64,000 bases of DNA from Flavobacterium daejeonense DSM 17708 (GCF_000425425.1 NZ_AUDK01000019.1:1-64000); one strand, 5' to 3'; positions 8,252-18,088 are shown, numbered from the stretch's first letter. Numbers and translations: made by a program. The notes: a model not told the origin generated them from the letters alone.

Positions 8252-9310
8252 ATGAACGAACAAAACGACGAAATATCCTTAAAGGAATTAATTGAAAAAG
8301 GCAAAGAATGGTGGGATTATTTGCTTTCGAAATGGAAAGTGATTGTGCTGGCCGGAGTAATAGGAGCAGCTTTAGGACTGACGTATTCTTTTATTAAAAA
8401 ACCGGTTTATACGGCTACACTTTCTTTTGCAATGGAAGATGAAAAAGGAGGTGGATTGGGTGGTGCATTAGGATTGGCATCGTCTTTTGGATTGGATTTA
8501 GGCGGTAGCGGTGGTGGAGCCTTTTCAGCTTCTAATTTAACAGAATTGTTCAAATCCCGTTCGATGGTGGAACAAACTCTGTTAAGTCCGGTAGTAGTAA
8601 ACGATAAGACGATGTCGCTGGCGGAGATGTATATTCAAAATAAGGAATGGAGAGAGAAATGGGAGAAAAAACCGAAATTGGCTAAATTAGAATTCGTACC
8701 AAATGCCCGTAGGGAAGAATTTAGCAGAGTTCAGGATAGTGTTATGGGGAAGATCTATGAAAATTTATTGAAAGAGAGTCTTTCTGTAGTCCAAAAAGAC
8801 AAAAAGATTTCCATCATTAACATTGATGTGGCTTCGGAAAATGAATTGTTTTCCAAATATTTTTGTGAGGCGCTGGCCAAAGAGGTATCCGATTTTTATG
8901 TGGAGACTAAAAGCAGGAAAGCCCGTGAAAACATGCTGATTTTAGAACGACAAACGGATTCTATTCGTCGCGAATTGAACGGTGCCATTACCGGAGTAGC
9001 GGTAGCCAATGATAATACCTTTAATTTGAATCCCGCATTGAACGTGCGTCGTACTCCTTCCGCCCGCAGACAGGTGGATGTACAGGCCAATACGGCAATA
9101 TTGACCGAGTTGGTCAAACAGACTGAACTAGCCAAGGTCACTTTGCGTAAAGAAACCCCTTTGATTCAGGTGATTGATAGGCCTATTTTACCATTGGCAA
9201 AGGAAAAATTTGGAAAAGCCAAGGGAATAGTATTAGGAGGGATATTGGCAGGTTTTTTAACAGTATTGGTGTTGATTATTAGAAAAATTTTAAAATCAAT
9301 TTTGAATTGA
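8252..9310 (+). CDS. Wzz-like chain-length / polysaccharide co-polymerase protein
   Basis: A 352-aa inner-membrane protein with the Wzz/FepE/Etk N-terminal fold. Seen: first membrane helix at about 29-48, a Gly-rich insert (GGGLGGALGLASSFGLDLGG, 67-86), a long charged helical periplasmic region, and a second membrane helix at about 326-344 preceded by the Pro-rich PLIQVIDRPILPLAKEK segment typical of the family. No Walker motifs or C-terminal tyrosine cluster, so it is not a Wzc-type tyrosine kinase. Expected to set chain length with the Wzy polymerase and to contact the SLBB exporter. Its stop codon overlaps the start of the next gene (TGATG), so it leads the dideoxyhexose operon. Confidence 0.85.
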   Translation: MNEQNDEISLKELIEKGKEWWDYLLSKWKVIVLAGVIGAALGLTYSFIKKPVYTATLSFAMEDEKGGGLGGALGLASSFGLDLGGSGGGAFSASNLTELFKSRSMVEQTLLSPVVVNDKTMSLAEMYIQNKEWREKWEKKPKLAKLEFVPNARREEFSRVQDSVMGKIYENLLKESLSVVQKDKKISIINIDVASENELFSKYFCEALAKEVSDFYVETKSRKARENMLILERQTDSIRRELNGAITGVAVANDNTFNLNPALNVRRTPSARRQVDVQANTAILTELVKQTELAKVTLRKETPLIQVIDRPILPLAKEKFGKAKGIVLGGILAGFLTVLVLIIRKILKSILN

Positions 9311-10344
9311 TGAATACATATACTCTTAAAGTAATTGAAATAAAGAAAGAAACGGGAAATACGGTTACACTGTGTTTTAAACAACCGGGATTAAAAAAAA
9401 TAAAATACCTGGCGGGGCAATATCTTACTTTAGTCTTTAAGATTAATGGCCGTAGGTATTTAAGACCTTATTCTTTTTCTTCTGCTCCTAAAGTAGATTC
9501 TTCTTTGGAAGTGACTATTAAAAGAGTGCCTAATGGGATAGTTTCTAATTATATTAATGATGAAGTAAAAGTTGGGGATGTTATCGAGGTTTTACCTCCT
9601 ATGGGTGATTTTATATATCCCATAGTATCTAACATAAAAAATGTATTTCTTTGGGGTGTTGGAAGTGGTGTAACTCCATTATTTTCGTTGTTGAAATTTA
9701 TTTTAAACGAAGAATCTTTGTCAGACACTCAAGTACATTTGATTTACGGAAATCATAATATTGAAAGTTCTATTTTTTGGGATGCTTTGCATATTTTGCA
9801 GCAGAAATATTCGGATAGATTGCAAATCACTCATTTTCATACCTGTTCTCAGCAAAAAGAAAATACTGCTATCAGTATTTTAGGCAGAATAGAGCCTCAT
9901 CAAGTACTTAGAAATTATGAATCGGATAAGATCAAAGAGAGTTTGCATTACATTTGCGGACCATCTGATTTGAAAAATAATATTAAGACAGTTTTAGCAA
10001 AGTATGATTTGCCTAAAGAAAATGTATTGATAGAAGATTTTGAGTTGGTTAAAAATCCCAAAGATTTTGATGGTATTGAAACAAGGAAAGTTATCTTAAA
10101 TTTTGAAAATAAAGAGACTGAATTGGAGGTTACAAAAGGGAAGAGCATTTTAGAGGCGGCTTTAGATGCTGCTATAGAATTGCCTTATTCCTGCCAAACA
10201 GGGAATTGCAGTACTTGTAAAGGGCAATTAAAAGGAGGTAAAGGTAAGATGATTGGAATACAAGAGCGAAAGGATCTTTTAGAAGATGAGTATTTACTTT
10301 GTTGTACTTATCCTTTAACAAATAATGTATATATAGAAATATAA
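9310..10344 (+). CDS. ddhD: CDP-6-deoxy-delta-3,4-glucoseen reductase (E3-type)
   Basis: A 344-aa NAD(P)H-dependent flavin/iron-sulfur reductase that supplies electrons to the C3 dehydrase DdhC in 3,6-dideoxyhexose synthesis. Seen: FAD-binding RPYSFSSAP at about residue 51, a nucleotide-binding GVGSGVTPLFSLLKF, and a C-terminal plant-type [2Fe-2S] domain with CQTGNCSTC (C-x4-C-x2-C) and the fourth cysteine in LLCCTYP. The Fe-S domain is C-terminal here, whereas the Yersinia enzyme (AscD/DdhD) has it N-terminal, as I recall; this domain order should be compared. Start chosen at ATG 9310; an in-frame TTG at 9307 is the alternative. It heads the cluster ddhD-ddhA-ddhB-reductase-ddhC, which supports the specific call over a generic ferredoxin reductase. 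Confidence 0.85.
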   Translation: MNTYTLKVIEIKKETGNTVTLCFKQPGLKKIKYLAGQYLTLVFKINGRRYLRPYSFSSAPKVDSSLEVTIKRVPNGIVSNYINDEVKVGDVIEVLPPMGDFIYPIVSNIKNVFLWGVGSGVTPLFSLLKFILNEESLSDTQVHLIYGNHNIESSIFWDALHILQQKYSDRLQITHFHTCSQQKENTAISILGRIEPHQVLRNYESDKIKESLHYICGPSDLKNNIKTVLAKYDLPKENVLIEDFELVKNPKDFDGIETRKVILNFENKETELEVTKGKSILEAALDAAIELPYSCQTGNCSTCKGQLKGGKGKMIGIQERKDLLEDEYLLCCTYPLTNNVYIEI

Positions 10345-10349
10345 TATTT

Positions 10350-11126
10350 ATGAAAGTAGTAATTTTTGCAGGAGGTTTCGGAACCCGACTCATGGAAGAA
10401 ACCGAAGCGCGCCCCAAGCCAATGGTTGAAATTGGAGGGAAACCTATTTTATGGCACATATTAAAAATGTACGAGCAGCATGGTTATAATGAGTTCGTAA
10501 TTTGCTTAGGATATAAAGCTACTTATATTAAAGAGTATTTTTATAATTATTATTTGCATAATTCAGATGTCACTATCGAATTGGCAAACAACAATATTAA
10601 TGTACATTTTTCGGAAACTGAATCTTTTAAGGTTACTTTGATTGATACAGGATTACATACGAATACAGCTGGACGATTAAAGCGAGTCCAGAAGTACGTA
10701 CAGAATGAAACGTTTATGTTGACGTATGGTGATGGTGTTGCGGATGTCGATTTTAAAGCCTTATTGAAATTTCATCTATCTCACGGGCGTTTGGCTACCT
10801 TAACTAGTGTTCAGATACCTGGACGTTTTGGAAATTTGGATATTAAAGAAGGAGGCTTCGTGGATAATTTTATCGAAAAACCAATAGGAGATGGAATGTG
10901 GATAAATGGCGGTTTTTTTGTGCTAGAGCCAGGTATTTTTAAATATTTGGAAGGCGATGTGACTGATGTACAATGGGAGAAGGGACCCTTGGCTGCTATT
11001 GCTCAAGATAGTCAATTGGCAGCCTATAAACACCACGGATTTTGGAAATGTATGGATGCATTACGTGACCGTCATGAATTAGAAGAATTATGGAGTTCAG
11101 GTAAAGCGAAGTGGAAGACTTGGTAA
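10350..11126 (+). CDS. rfbF: glucose-1-phosphate cytidylyltransferase
   Basis: A 258-aa nucleotidyltransferase making CDP-glucose from glucose-1-P and CTP, the first committed step to CDP-linked dideoxy sugars (RfbF/DdhA/AscA). Seen: AGGFGTRLMEETEARPKPMVEIGGKP from residue 7, catalytic TYGDGVADVD at about 124-133, the FIEKP motif and the C-terminal FWKCMDALRD segment typical of this subfamily. Length matches the Salmonella and Yersinia enzymes (about 257 aa). It lies 5 bp after ddhD and is followed by CDP-glucose 4,6-dehydratase, as expected for the pathway. Confidence 0.95.
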   Translation: MKVVIFAGGFGTRLMEETEARPKPMVEIGGKPILWHILKMYEQHGYNEFVICLGYKATYIKEYFYNYYLHNSDVTIELANNNINVHFSETESFKVTLIDTGLHTNTAGRLKRVQKYVQNETFMLTYGDGVADVDFKALLKFHLSHGRLATLTSVQIPGRFGNLDIKEGGFVDNFIEKPIGDGMWINGGFFVLEPGIFKYLEGDVTDVQWEKGPLAAIAQDSQLAAYKHHGFWKCMDALRDRHELEELWSSGKAKWKTW

Positions 11127-11185
11127 GGAAGTTTATGCGTTTAAAAGTTTAATTGTTCAAAAGTTATAAAAAAAATTAAAAGGTA

Positions 11186-12265
11186 ATGTTCAATAAATTA
11201 CAACAAACCTACCAAGGCAAAAAAGTGTTCCTAACCGGTCATACGGGTTTTAAAGGAGCTTGGATGTTAAAAACCTTGTCTCTTTTGGGAGCGGAAGTAA
11301 AAGGCTATGCTTTAGCACCTCAAACGGAAGATGATTTATATCATCTGATTGCAGGGGATACCCTTTGTACTTCGGTGATCGCTGATTTGCGTGATAAAAA
11401 GTGTTTGGAAGAAGCATTACTTTCGTTTCAACCCGATTTTGTCTTTCATTTAGCGGCACAGCCATTGGTGCGGTTGTCTTATGAAATTCCAGCCGAAACC
11501 TTTGAAGTAAATGCTATAGGGACAGCTAATGTTTTAGATGCTGTGCGTCTTCTTGACAAATCCTGTTCGGTAGTGTTAATTACAACGGATAAGGTGTATC
11601 ATAACAATGAATGGCTTTATCCCTATAGAGAGAACGATCGATTAGGAGGCTATGATCCCTATAGTGCGAGTAAAGCTTGTACAGAATTGGTAATCGATTC
11701 GTATCGAAATTCTTTTTTCAATACAAAAAGATATACGACACACCAAAAAGCCATTGCAGTTGCCAGAGCGGGCAATGTAATAGGTGGTGGCGATTGGTCG
11801 CAAGATCGTTTGATACCCGATATTGCCAAAGCTTTTGCTCTAGAAAAACCAGTTGTAATACGTAATCCCAATTCGGTGCGACCTTGGCAACATGTTTTAG
11901 AACCGGTAATTGGATATTTATTGTTAGGCACCCATTTAGTTGTTTCGCCTGTTCAATATAGTCAAGCCTATAATTTTGGACCGCATTTATCAGATGCACT
12001 TCCTGTGGCCGAAATGCTCAAACTAGCGATTGCTAGTTGGGGAAAAGGGGAATATAGAGTAGAAAAAGTGGAAGGACAACCTCATGAAGCTGGATTGTTG
12101 AAATTGGATATTAGCAAAGCAATAAACGAATTAAAATGGCAACCTAAAATGAATGCCCAACAAGCGGTGAGTATGGCAATGGATTGGTATAGTGAATTTA
12201 ACTCTAATAAAAATAACATTGACGATTTTACAACAGCACAGATAAACAGATTTTTGGATGAATAA
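11186..12265 (+). CDS. rfbG: CDP-glucose 4,6-dehydratase
   Basis: A 359-aa SDR enzyme converting CDP-glucose to CDP-4-keto-6-deoxyglucose (RfbG/DdhB/AscB). Seen: NAD-binding GHTGFKG (18-24), TTDKVYHN (133-140), where Lys replaces the acidic residue found in dTDP-glucose dehydratases and which marks the CDP-glucose group, and YSASK (Tyr159, Lys163). A conserved RAGNVIGGGDWS segment and the RPWQHVLEP motif follow. Its end overlaps the next start by 8 bp, indicating translational coupling with the terminal reductase/epimerase. Confidence 0.95.
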   Translation: MFNKLQQTYQGKKVFLTGHTGFKGAWMLKTLSLLGAEVKGYALAPQTEDDLYHLIAGDTLCTSVIADLRDKKCLEEALLSFQPDFVFHLAAQPLVRLSYEIPAETFEVNAIGTANVLDAVRLLDKSCSVVLITTDKVYHNNEWLYPYRENDRLGGYDPYSASKACTELVIDSYRNSFFNTKRYTTHQKAIAVARAGNVIGGGDWSQDRLIPDIAKAFALEKPVVIRNPNSVRPWQHVLEPVIGYLLLGTHLVVSPVQYSQAYNFGPHLSDALPVAEMLKLAIASWGKGEYRVEKVEGQPHEAGLLKLDISKAINELKWQPKMNAQQAVSMAMDWYSEFNSNKNNIDDFTTAQINRFLDE

Positions 12266-13145
12266 AATTTTAATAACAGGGGCTACTGGTTTTTTAGGGA
12301 GTAAAATTTTAAAAAAATTAGTTGAAGATGATTATAATGTTGTTGCTTTAGTTCGAAAAACTTCAAACTTAAATAGGATTGAAAGTGTTAAAGGTGATTT
12401 CGATTTATTTTATTTTAATGAAAAATCAAATAATTTAAATGAGTTATTTCAAAATCACAAAATTGAAACAATTATTCATACTGCTACAGAATACGGTAGG
12501 AATGCAAAAACTTCGGAAGTTTTAAAGACAAATGTTATTTTTCCAATTCAATTGATAGAATTTGGTTTAGAAAGAGATCTTAAATTATTTATGAATTCAG
12601 ACACTTTTTTTGGGAAGCCTGAACATTCGAATTCTTCTTATCTAAATCAGTATACAAATTCCAAAAAATATTTTTTAGATTATTTATTTTGTAAACGAGA
12701 AGGATTTAAGGCTGTTAATTTAAGATTAGAACATATCTTTGGAGAGTTTGATTCTGATAATAAATTTGTGACAGATGTTTTGCATAAGATGTTGAAATCA
12801 GAAAAGGAAGTTTTATTAACTGATGGATTGCAAAAAAGAGATTTTGTTTATGTCGAGGATGTTGTAAATGCATATTTAAAAGTACTAAATAATATTGAAT
12901 TTATTGCTGAATGTTCCGAGTTTGAAGTAGGTAGGGGGGAATCCGTATCTGTTCGCCAATTTGTGGAATTAATAGCTGAGGAAACGAAATCAAAATCAAA
13001 ATTGGTTTTTGGGGCAATTTCAAATAGAAAAGAGGAAATACATAATTCAATAGCAAATATTGAATCTTTATCTAAAATAGGTTGGAAGCCAAATTATGAT
13101 TTGAAAACAGCGATTAGAAAAATGATAGAATTAGAATTAAGATAA
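12258..13145 (+). CDS. NAD-dependent epimerase/reductase, likely CDP-dideoxyhexose synthase (RfbJ-like)
   Basis: A 295-aa extended SDR. Seen: GATGFLGS (8-15), HTATEYGR (74-81), NSDTFF (113-118) and a YTNSK catalytic motif (Tyr132, Lys136). The HTAT-YGR and SDTFF segments resemble CDP-abequose/paratose synthases (RfbJ, RfbS), which reduce the 4-keto group of CDP-3,6-dideoxyhexulose. Its place between CDP-glucose dehydratase and the C3 dehydrase makes the terminal reductase role the best reading. Which isomer is formed (abequose, paratose or, after epimerisation, ascarylose or tyvelose) cannot be decided here. It overlaps rfbG by 8 bp. More AT-rich than its neighbours, suggesting a different origin. 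Confidence 0.75.
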   Translation: MNKILITGATGFLGSKILKKLVEDDYNVVALVRKTSNLNRIESVKGDFDLFYFNEKSNNLNELFQNHKIETIIHTATEYGRNAKTSEVLKTNVIFPIQLIEFGLERDLKLFMNSDTFFGKPEHSNSSYLNQYTNSKKYFLDYLFCKREGFKAVNLRLEHIFGEFDSDNKFVTDVLHKMLKSEKEVLLTDGLQKRDFVYVEDVVNAYLKVLNNIEFIAECSEFEVGRGESVSVRQFVELIAEETKSKSKLVFGAISNRKEEIHNSIANIESLSKIGWKPNYDLKTAIRKMIELELR

Positions 13146-13161
13146 ATATAATTTTTAGAAT

Positions 13162-14466
13162 ATGTTAAAAAATATACAAGACACTTCACTACTAGATAGT
13201 TTGAAAGCTATAGCAAAGGCGAAAACGACTCAGGTAATCATCGCAGGAGAGAATTATATTCCCGTTACCGGAAAAGTGTTGGATGAAGAAGATGTATTAA
13301 TGGGTGTAGATGCCACCTTAGACGGTTGGCTCACAGCAGGTCGTTTTGCCAATACATTTGAGGAAGATTTTGCCAAGTATTTTGGGGCGCACAGAGCTTT
13401 ATTGGTAAATTCAGGTTCTTCAGCGAATTTGGTGGCATTTTATGCTTTAACTTCCCCTAAACTCGGAGATAGAGCAATTAAGCCTGGAGATGAGGTGATT
13501 ACCGTAGCAGCAGGATTTCCTACAACAGTAAATCCAATTATCCAGTTTGGAGCGATTCCCGTATTTATTGATGTGGATATAGCCACGCATAATGTAAAGG
13601 CCGATATGATTGAGGCAGCAGTAAGCCCAAAAACCAAAGCGATAATGATTGCCCACTCTTTGGGGAATCCTTTTGATTTGGATGAGGTAATGCGAGTGGC
13701 TAAAAAATACAATCTTTGGGTAGTAGAGGATGATTGTGATTCACTGGGGGCTATGTATAAAGGACAAAAAACGGGAACTTTTGGTGATATTTCCACTTTT
13801 TCTTTTTACCCAGCACACCATATTACCATGGGTGAAGGCGGTGCGGTATTGATTAACAATCCTGTGTTGTCTAAATTAGCCGAAAGTTTCCGAGACTGGG
13901 GTCGTGATTGCTATTGCGAACCGGGAAAAGACGACACTTGTGGCTGTCGTTTCGGACAACAATTAGGAACTTTACCTTATGGATATGACCATAAATATAC
14001 TTATTCTCATATTGGTTTTAACCTAAAAGTTACCGATATGCAAGCAGCTTTTGGGGTATCACAAATTAAAAAGATTGACAGTTTTGTACAACGCCGTAGA
14101 GAAAATTACGCTGCTTTGTATGAACGTATGAAAGAGTTTGAAGAAGTATTCATTCTTCCAGAACCTACTCCGAATTCGGACCCATCGTGGTTTGGATTTT
14201 TGTTGACTTTGCGAGAGGGCGATGCAGCCGACCGTCACATGCTGGTGCAACATCTTGAAGAGAAAAAAATTGGTACCCGTTTGTTGTTTGGTGGGAACTT
14301 GTTGCGTCAGCCTGCTTATGCGAATATAGAACATAGGGTCGTTGGTGATTTAACCAATACGGATACCATTATGAATCAATCGTTTTGGTTAGGCGTTTGG
14401 CCAGGATTGAATGAGTCGCATTATGATTATATTGCAAAAGTAATTAGAGATTATTTAAATTCTTAA
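13162..14466 (+). CDS. rfbH: CDP-4-keto-6-deoxy-D-glucose 3-dehydrase (E1-type)
   Basis: A 434-aa PMP-dependent, [2Fe-2S]-containing dehydrase (RfbH/DdhC/AscC) removing the C3 hydroxyl. Seen: aminotransferase-fold NSGSSANL (83-90); [13 protein letters not shown] (215-227), where His (residue 219/220) stands in place of the usual PLP lysine, the hallmark of this enzyme; and a cysteine cluster [17 protein letters not shown] (249-265) for the iron-sulfur centre. Length matches the Yersinia enzyme. It works with the reductase encoded at 9310. Together with rfbF, rfbG and the RfbJ-like gene this completes a 3,6-dideoxyhexose pathway. Confidence 0.95.
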   Translation: MLKNIQDTSLLDSLKAIAKAKTTQVIIAGENYIPVTGKVLDEEDVLMGVDATLDGWLTAGRFANTFEEDFAKYFGAHRALLVNSGSSANLVAFYALTSPKLGDRAIKPGDEVITVAAGFPTTVNPIIQFGAIPVFIDVDIATHNVKADMIEAAVSPKTKAIMIAHSLGNPFDLDEVMRVAKKYNLWVVEDDCDSLGAMYKGQKTGTFGDISTFSFYPAHHITMGEGGAVLINNPVLSKLAESFRDWGRDCYCEPGKDDTCGCRFGQQLGTLPYGYDHKYTYSHIGFNLKVTDMQAAFGVSQIKKIDSFVQRRRENYAALYERMKEFEEVFILPEPTPNSDPSWFGFLLTLREGDAADRHMLVQHLEEKKIGTRLLFGGNLLRQPAYANIEHRVVGDLTNTDTIMNQSFWLGVWPGLNESHYDYIAKVIRDYLNS

Positions 14467-14595
14467 GCTTTTAAGAGTTATTGGTTAGGTTTGATCTTAA
14501 AAAAGAATAATTGTAAATATTTTGATTTTGAGGATTTAAAAATGAAACAGTTAAAATTAATAATAGTGTAATACTCTTTAAAAAAAAATATTTTA

Positions 14596-15567
14596 GTGAA
14601 GTTAACAATACTTATACCAACTTATAATAGGGTTCGGTATCTTAAGAAAAACATTGAGATGTTAGATTATTATATAACTAACAACGAACTTGAAAATACG
14701 GTCAAAATACTAGTCTCAAATAATTTTTCAACAGATGAAACTCGAAAAACTCTTGAAATTTTGAAAAGTTCAATTAAGTCTGAACTAATTATTTATAATC
14801 AAAATTTAAATATTGGACTTGAGAAGAATGCATTGTTTGTTTTAGAAAAGTGTGAAACACCATTTGTAATGTATTTAGGTGACGATGATTATATTAAAGA
14901 AGAATATTTAGTTCAAGTCATAAAGTCAATTGAAGATGATAATAAAATAGGATGTATAATTCCCTCCTATATATCAGTAGATTATGAAGGCAATGAACTA
15001 ATTCCTAGAGTTGGTAGGGATTTTGATTTGCCAACTAAATTATATTTAAAAGGGTTTAGTAATTGTCTTGAAAATTCAATACGAGGTCATCAACTTAGTG
15101 GATTAGTTCTAAAAAATGAAGGATTGTTTAGAATCTACAAAGAACAAAATGTTAATAATTTGTATCCATTTATTTATTTTACTAGTTATTGTTGTTTAAA
15201 CTATTCAACTTTACATCTGACTTTTTCTCCCGTTTATGTTACTGCCGCTATTCAAAAAGATAAAGATTGGGGATATGGGAAGGATGGTTTGATCCCTCAT
15301 ATTTTTGATAATTATCAAAAAATAAAAGGGATATCCTACTATCAAAAATTTCTTTTACAAAAAAAAGTTATAGTAAGTCAGTCATGGCGCTATTTTATAT
15401 ATTTACAGCATGGGAAAATAAATTTTATAAGATCATTGTTTTTGATAATTATTTCGAAAAGAACTAATTGGATAACAAAGTTCTATTTGCCTGTTTTTGT
15501 TACAATGTTTTATTTCAATTCATTAGGAAGAAAGCTAAGAGTTAAAAGTAAAATTATTCCCAACTAA
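14596..15567 (+). CDS. glycosyltransferase family 2
   Basis: A 323-aa GT-A fold transferase with the GT2 start KLTILIPTYNRVRYLKKNI and the metal-binding MYLGDDDYI (about 95-103). A basic, hydrophobic C-terminus (ITKFYLPVFVTMFYFNSLG) suggests membrane association. The start is GTG; no in-frame ATG lies near and the N-terminal beta strand begins at once, so GTG is the natural choice. It opens the AT-rich Wzx/Wzy section after the dideoxyhexose genes and may add the dideoxyhexose, but donor and acceptor cannot be read from sequence. Confidence 0.85.
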   Translation: MKLTILIPTYNRVRYLKKNIEMLDYYITNNELENTVKILVSNNFSTDETRKTLEILKSSIKSELIIYNQNLNIGLEKNALFVLEKCETPFVMYLGDDDYIKEEYLVQVIKSIEDDNKIGCIIPSYISVDYEGNELIPRVGRDFDLPTKLYLKGFSNCLENSIRGHQLSGLVLKNEGLFRIYKEQNVNNLYPFIYFTSYCCLNYSTLHLTFSPVYVTAAIQKDKDWGYGKDGLIPHIFDNYQKIKGISYYQKFLLQKKVIVSQSWRYFIYLQHGKINFIRSLFLIIISKRTNWITKFYLPVFVTMFYFNSLGRKLRVKSKIIPN

Positions 15568-15570
15568 CCT

Positions 15571-16995
15571 ATGTCCATAAAAAAACAATTCATTTCCGGC
15601 GTTTTTTTTACTGCGTTGACTAAGTATCTCGGTATCATAGTAAGTTTGGTAATAACTGGGGTGCTTTCACGAATTTTAAGGCCTTCGGATTTTGGATTGA
15701 TTGCGATTGTCTCTGTATTGATTACTTTTTTTAATTTGTTGGCAGAAATGGGCATTGGACCTGCTGTTGTTCAACGGCAGGATTTAAGTAAACGAGATTA
15801 TCAGGAGCTGTTTTTTTTTACGATAGTAGTTGGAGTTGTTTTGTCTTTATTATTTATTATAGCGGCTCCATGTATTGCTTCATTTTATGAAGAGGACAGG
15901 CTTGTTTTGTTGTGTAGGTTGCTGGCTTTTGGGATTGTACTGAATTGTGTTAATATTATACCTAATGCTTTGTTGCTAAAAGAAAGGAAGTTCAAGTTTA
16001 TCATGTACAGACAGCTTTTAGTACAGCTTTTATCTGGGGGTGTCGGTATCATTTGCGCTTTAAATGGTTTGGGAGTTTGGGCCTTGGTGATTTATACTTT
16101 GTGTTCGGGGCTTTTTGTATTTTGTTTTAATTACTTTAAAAATCCTTTGGGGATAAGTTTTTTTTCTAAGCAGACTTTACAGAAAATATCAAAATTTGCC
16201 ACATATCAATTTTTGTTTGGTTTTATTAATTTTTTTTCAAGGAACGCTGATAATTTATTAATAGGTAAATATATTTCACCTTCAGCTTTAGGGTATTATG
16301 ATAAATCGTATCGATTAATGATGATACCAATTGAGAATCTTACACATGTTTTTTCACCAGTAATACAGCCAGTTTTATACGAGTATCAAGATGATAAAGT
16401 AAAGATATTTAGTGTTTACTCTAAGTTGGTCAGTATCTTAGCATTGATAGGGTTTCCGTTATCCGTTTTTTTGCATTTTTCAGCAAGCGAATTGATTTTT
16501 ATTGTATTTGGTAGTCAGTGGAAGGCTTCAGTTCCAGTTTTTGAAATTCTAGCTTTATCGGCAGGCATACAAATAGTATTGTCAAGTTCTGGTTCTATAT
16601 TTCAGGTAGCCAATGATACCAAGCGATTGTTTGTTTCTGGATTTTTATCAGCCATTGTGATGGTGTCATCTATTCTGGTTGGGGTCTTAGTTTTTAAAGA
16701 TTTAGAAAAATTAGCATGGATGCTGGTATTAGCATTTGCTTTTAATTTTTTTCAATGTTATTTTATATTAATAAAAAAAGTATTAGAACAATCACTTTCA
16801 GACTTTTTTAGGTTGCTTTATTGGCCTGTTTTTGTTGCTGTTTGCTTTTATATTACAGGATCAATGTTTGCACCTTATTTGATTCATTATAATTTGTGGA
16901 TGTCTTTATTCTTGAAAATATTTATTGCAGTTGTGATTTGGGGTATTTTGGCAGGTCGGCAAATAATAGATGTTTATAGAGGGATGAGAGCTTAG
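15571..16995 (+). CDS. wzx: O-unit flippase / lipopolysaccharide biosynthesis MOP-family protein
   Basis: A 474-aa integral membrane protein with about 12-14 hydrophobic helices, starting SIKKQFISGVFFTALTKYLG and carrying the family segments LSRILRPSDFGLIAIVSV and NADNLLIGKYISPSALGYYDKSYRLMMIP. It belongs to the WzxC/MviN group of polysaccharide exporters that flip undecaprenyl-diphosphate-linked repeat units across the inner membrane. It starts 3 bp after the preceding GT. A Wzy polymerase and several GTs follow, defining a Wzx/Wzy-dependent route. Confidence 0.9.
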   Translation: MSIKKQFISGVFFTALTKYLGIIVSLVITGVLSRILRPSDFGLIAIVSVLITFFNLLAEMGIGPAVVQRQDLSKRDYQELFFFTIVVGVVLSLLFIIAAPCIASFYEEDRLVLLCRLLAFGIVLNCVNIIPNALLLKERKFKFIMYRQLLVQLLSGGVGIICALNGLGVWALVIYTLCSGLFVFCFNYFKNPLGISFFSKQTLQKISKFATYQFLFGFINFFSRNADNLLIGKYISPSALGYYDKSYRLMMIPIENLTHVFSPVIQPVLYEYQDDKVKIFSVYSKLVSILALIGFPLSVFLHFSASELIFIVFGSQWKASVPVFEILALSAGIQIVLSSSGSIFQVANDTKRLFVSGFLSAIVMVSSILVGVLVFKDLEKLAWMLVLAFAFNFFQCYFILIKKVLEQSLSDFFRLLYWPVFVAVCFYITGSMFAPYLIHYNLWMSLFLKIFIAVVIWGILAGRQIIDVYRGMRA

Positions 16996-17216
16996 TTGTT
17001 GGTTTTATTTTTTTAAATATTAAAAAGTATATATTTTTTATGGGTTGCGTAAAGAAAACAAACCTTAATTAATTTAAATACTGTTAATGAACGGTCTTTA
17101 GAAAAAAATGTAATTGATAACAATAAAGTTTTTTTATTAACTTAAAATCATTGTGTTTTTTATAGTTTTTTAAATAAAATTTAATACGGAAAGATAAAAT
17201 TTTGAAAATAAATTGT

Positions 17217-18068
17217 ATGACAAAATTCAGCATACTTATTGCAAACTATAATAATGGTCATTTTTTTAAAGACTGCTATGATAGTATTATTGCACAAACT
17301 TATACAAATTGGGAAGTTATAATTGTGGATGATGCCTCAACTGATAATTCGTTAGAATTAATAAAAACACAAATAGGGGATGATCCACGTTTTGTTTTGG
17401 TGCAAAACGATCAAAATGGTGGTTGTGGCTATACCAAAAAGCGTTGTGCAGAATTAGCAACTGGTGAACTTTGTGGTTTTCTGGATCCGGATGATGCTTT
17501 AATGCCAGAGGCAGTTCAAGTTATGGTAAAGGAGCATCAATTGGATATAAATGTGAGTATGGTATATTCAAATTATTATAGTTGTGATGAGAAGTTAAAA
17601 CCAAAATATATTTATAAAGGGACATCTATAAGTGGTTTATCATGTTTAGAATTTGGGAATAGTATTACTCATTTTGTTAGTTTTAAAAGTAAAAATTATA
17701 AAGCATCTGAGGGAATAAATCCTGACTTGAGAAGGGCTGTAGATCAGGATTTATATTATAAATTAGAAGAACAGGGTGCCATAAAGTATCTTGATTCAAT
17801 CACTTATAAATATAGGATTCACAAAGGAGGAATTTCAACAAATAATAATTCTGCAAAAGCATTTGCAAATCACATGTTTGTTATTTTTCTGGCTTGCAAA
17901 AGAAGAAATTTGAGATATGAAGATATAATACCTATTTATTACAAAAAATATTGCAATATTGAAAATGTATATTTTAAAACGGGTCTTTTTATATTAAAGC
18001 CTTTTAAGTTTGTACATAAAATAATTAAAAATCATTTGTTAACAAAATTAAGGGTTATAAAGGTTTAA
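17217..18068 (+). CDS. glycosyltransferase family 2
   Basis: A 283-aa GT-A transferase. Seen: KFSILIANYNNGHFFKDC, the nucleotide-binding IIVDDASTDNS and GFLDPDDALM. The ATG at 17217 was preferred to an upstream TTG (17202) because the conserved strand starts two residues after it. It is preceded by 220 bp of very AT-rich DNA without a gene, which may hold a promoter. C-terminal helix basic (KFVHKIIKNHLLTKLR), fitting peripheral membrane binding. Substrate unknown. Confidence 0.85.
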   Translation: MTKFSILIANYNNGHFFKDCYDSIIAQTYTNWEVIIVDDASTDNSLELIKTQIGDDPRFVLVQNDQNGGCGYTKKRCAELATGELCGFLDPDDALMPEAVQVMVKEHQLDINVSMVYSNYYSCDEKLKPKYIYKGTSISGLSCLEFGNSITHFVSFKSKNYKASEGINPDLRRAVDQDLYYKLEEQGAIKYLDSITYKYRIHKGGISTNNNSAKAFANHMFVIFLACKRRNLRYEDIIPIYYKKYCNIENVYFKTGLFILKPFKFVHKIIKNHLLTKLRVIKV

Positions 18069-18088
18069 TTATTTAACTACTATTAATA

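Noticed and set aside
8252..9310. Wzc-type tyrosine autokinase
   Set aside because: The protein is only 352 aa and lacks Walker motifs and a tyrosine cluster; only the Wzz domain is present.
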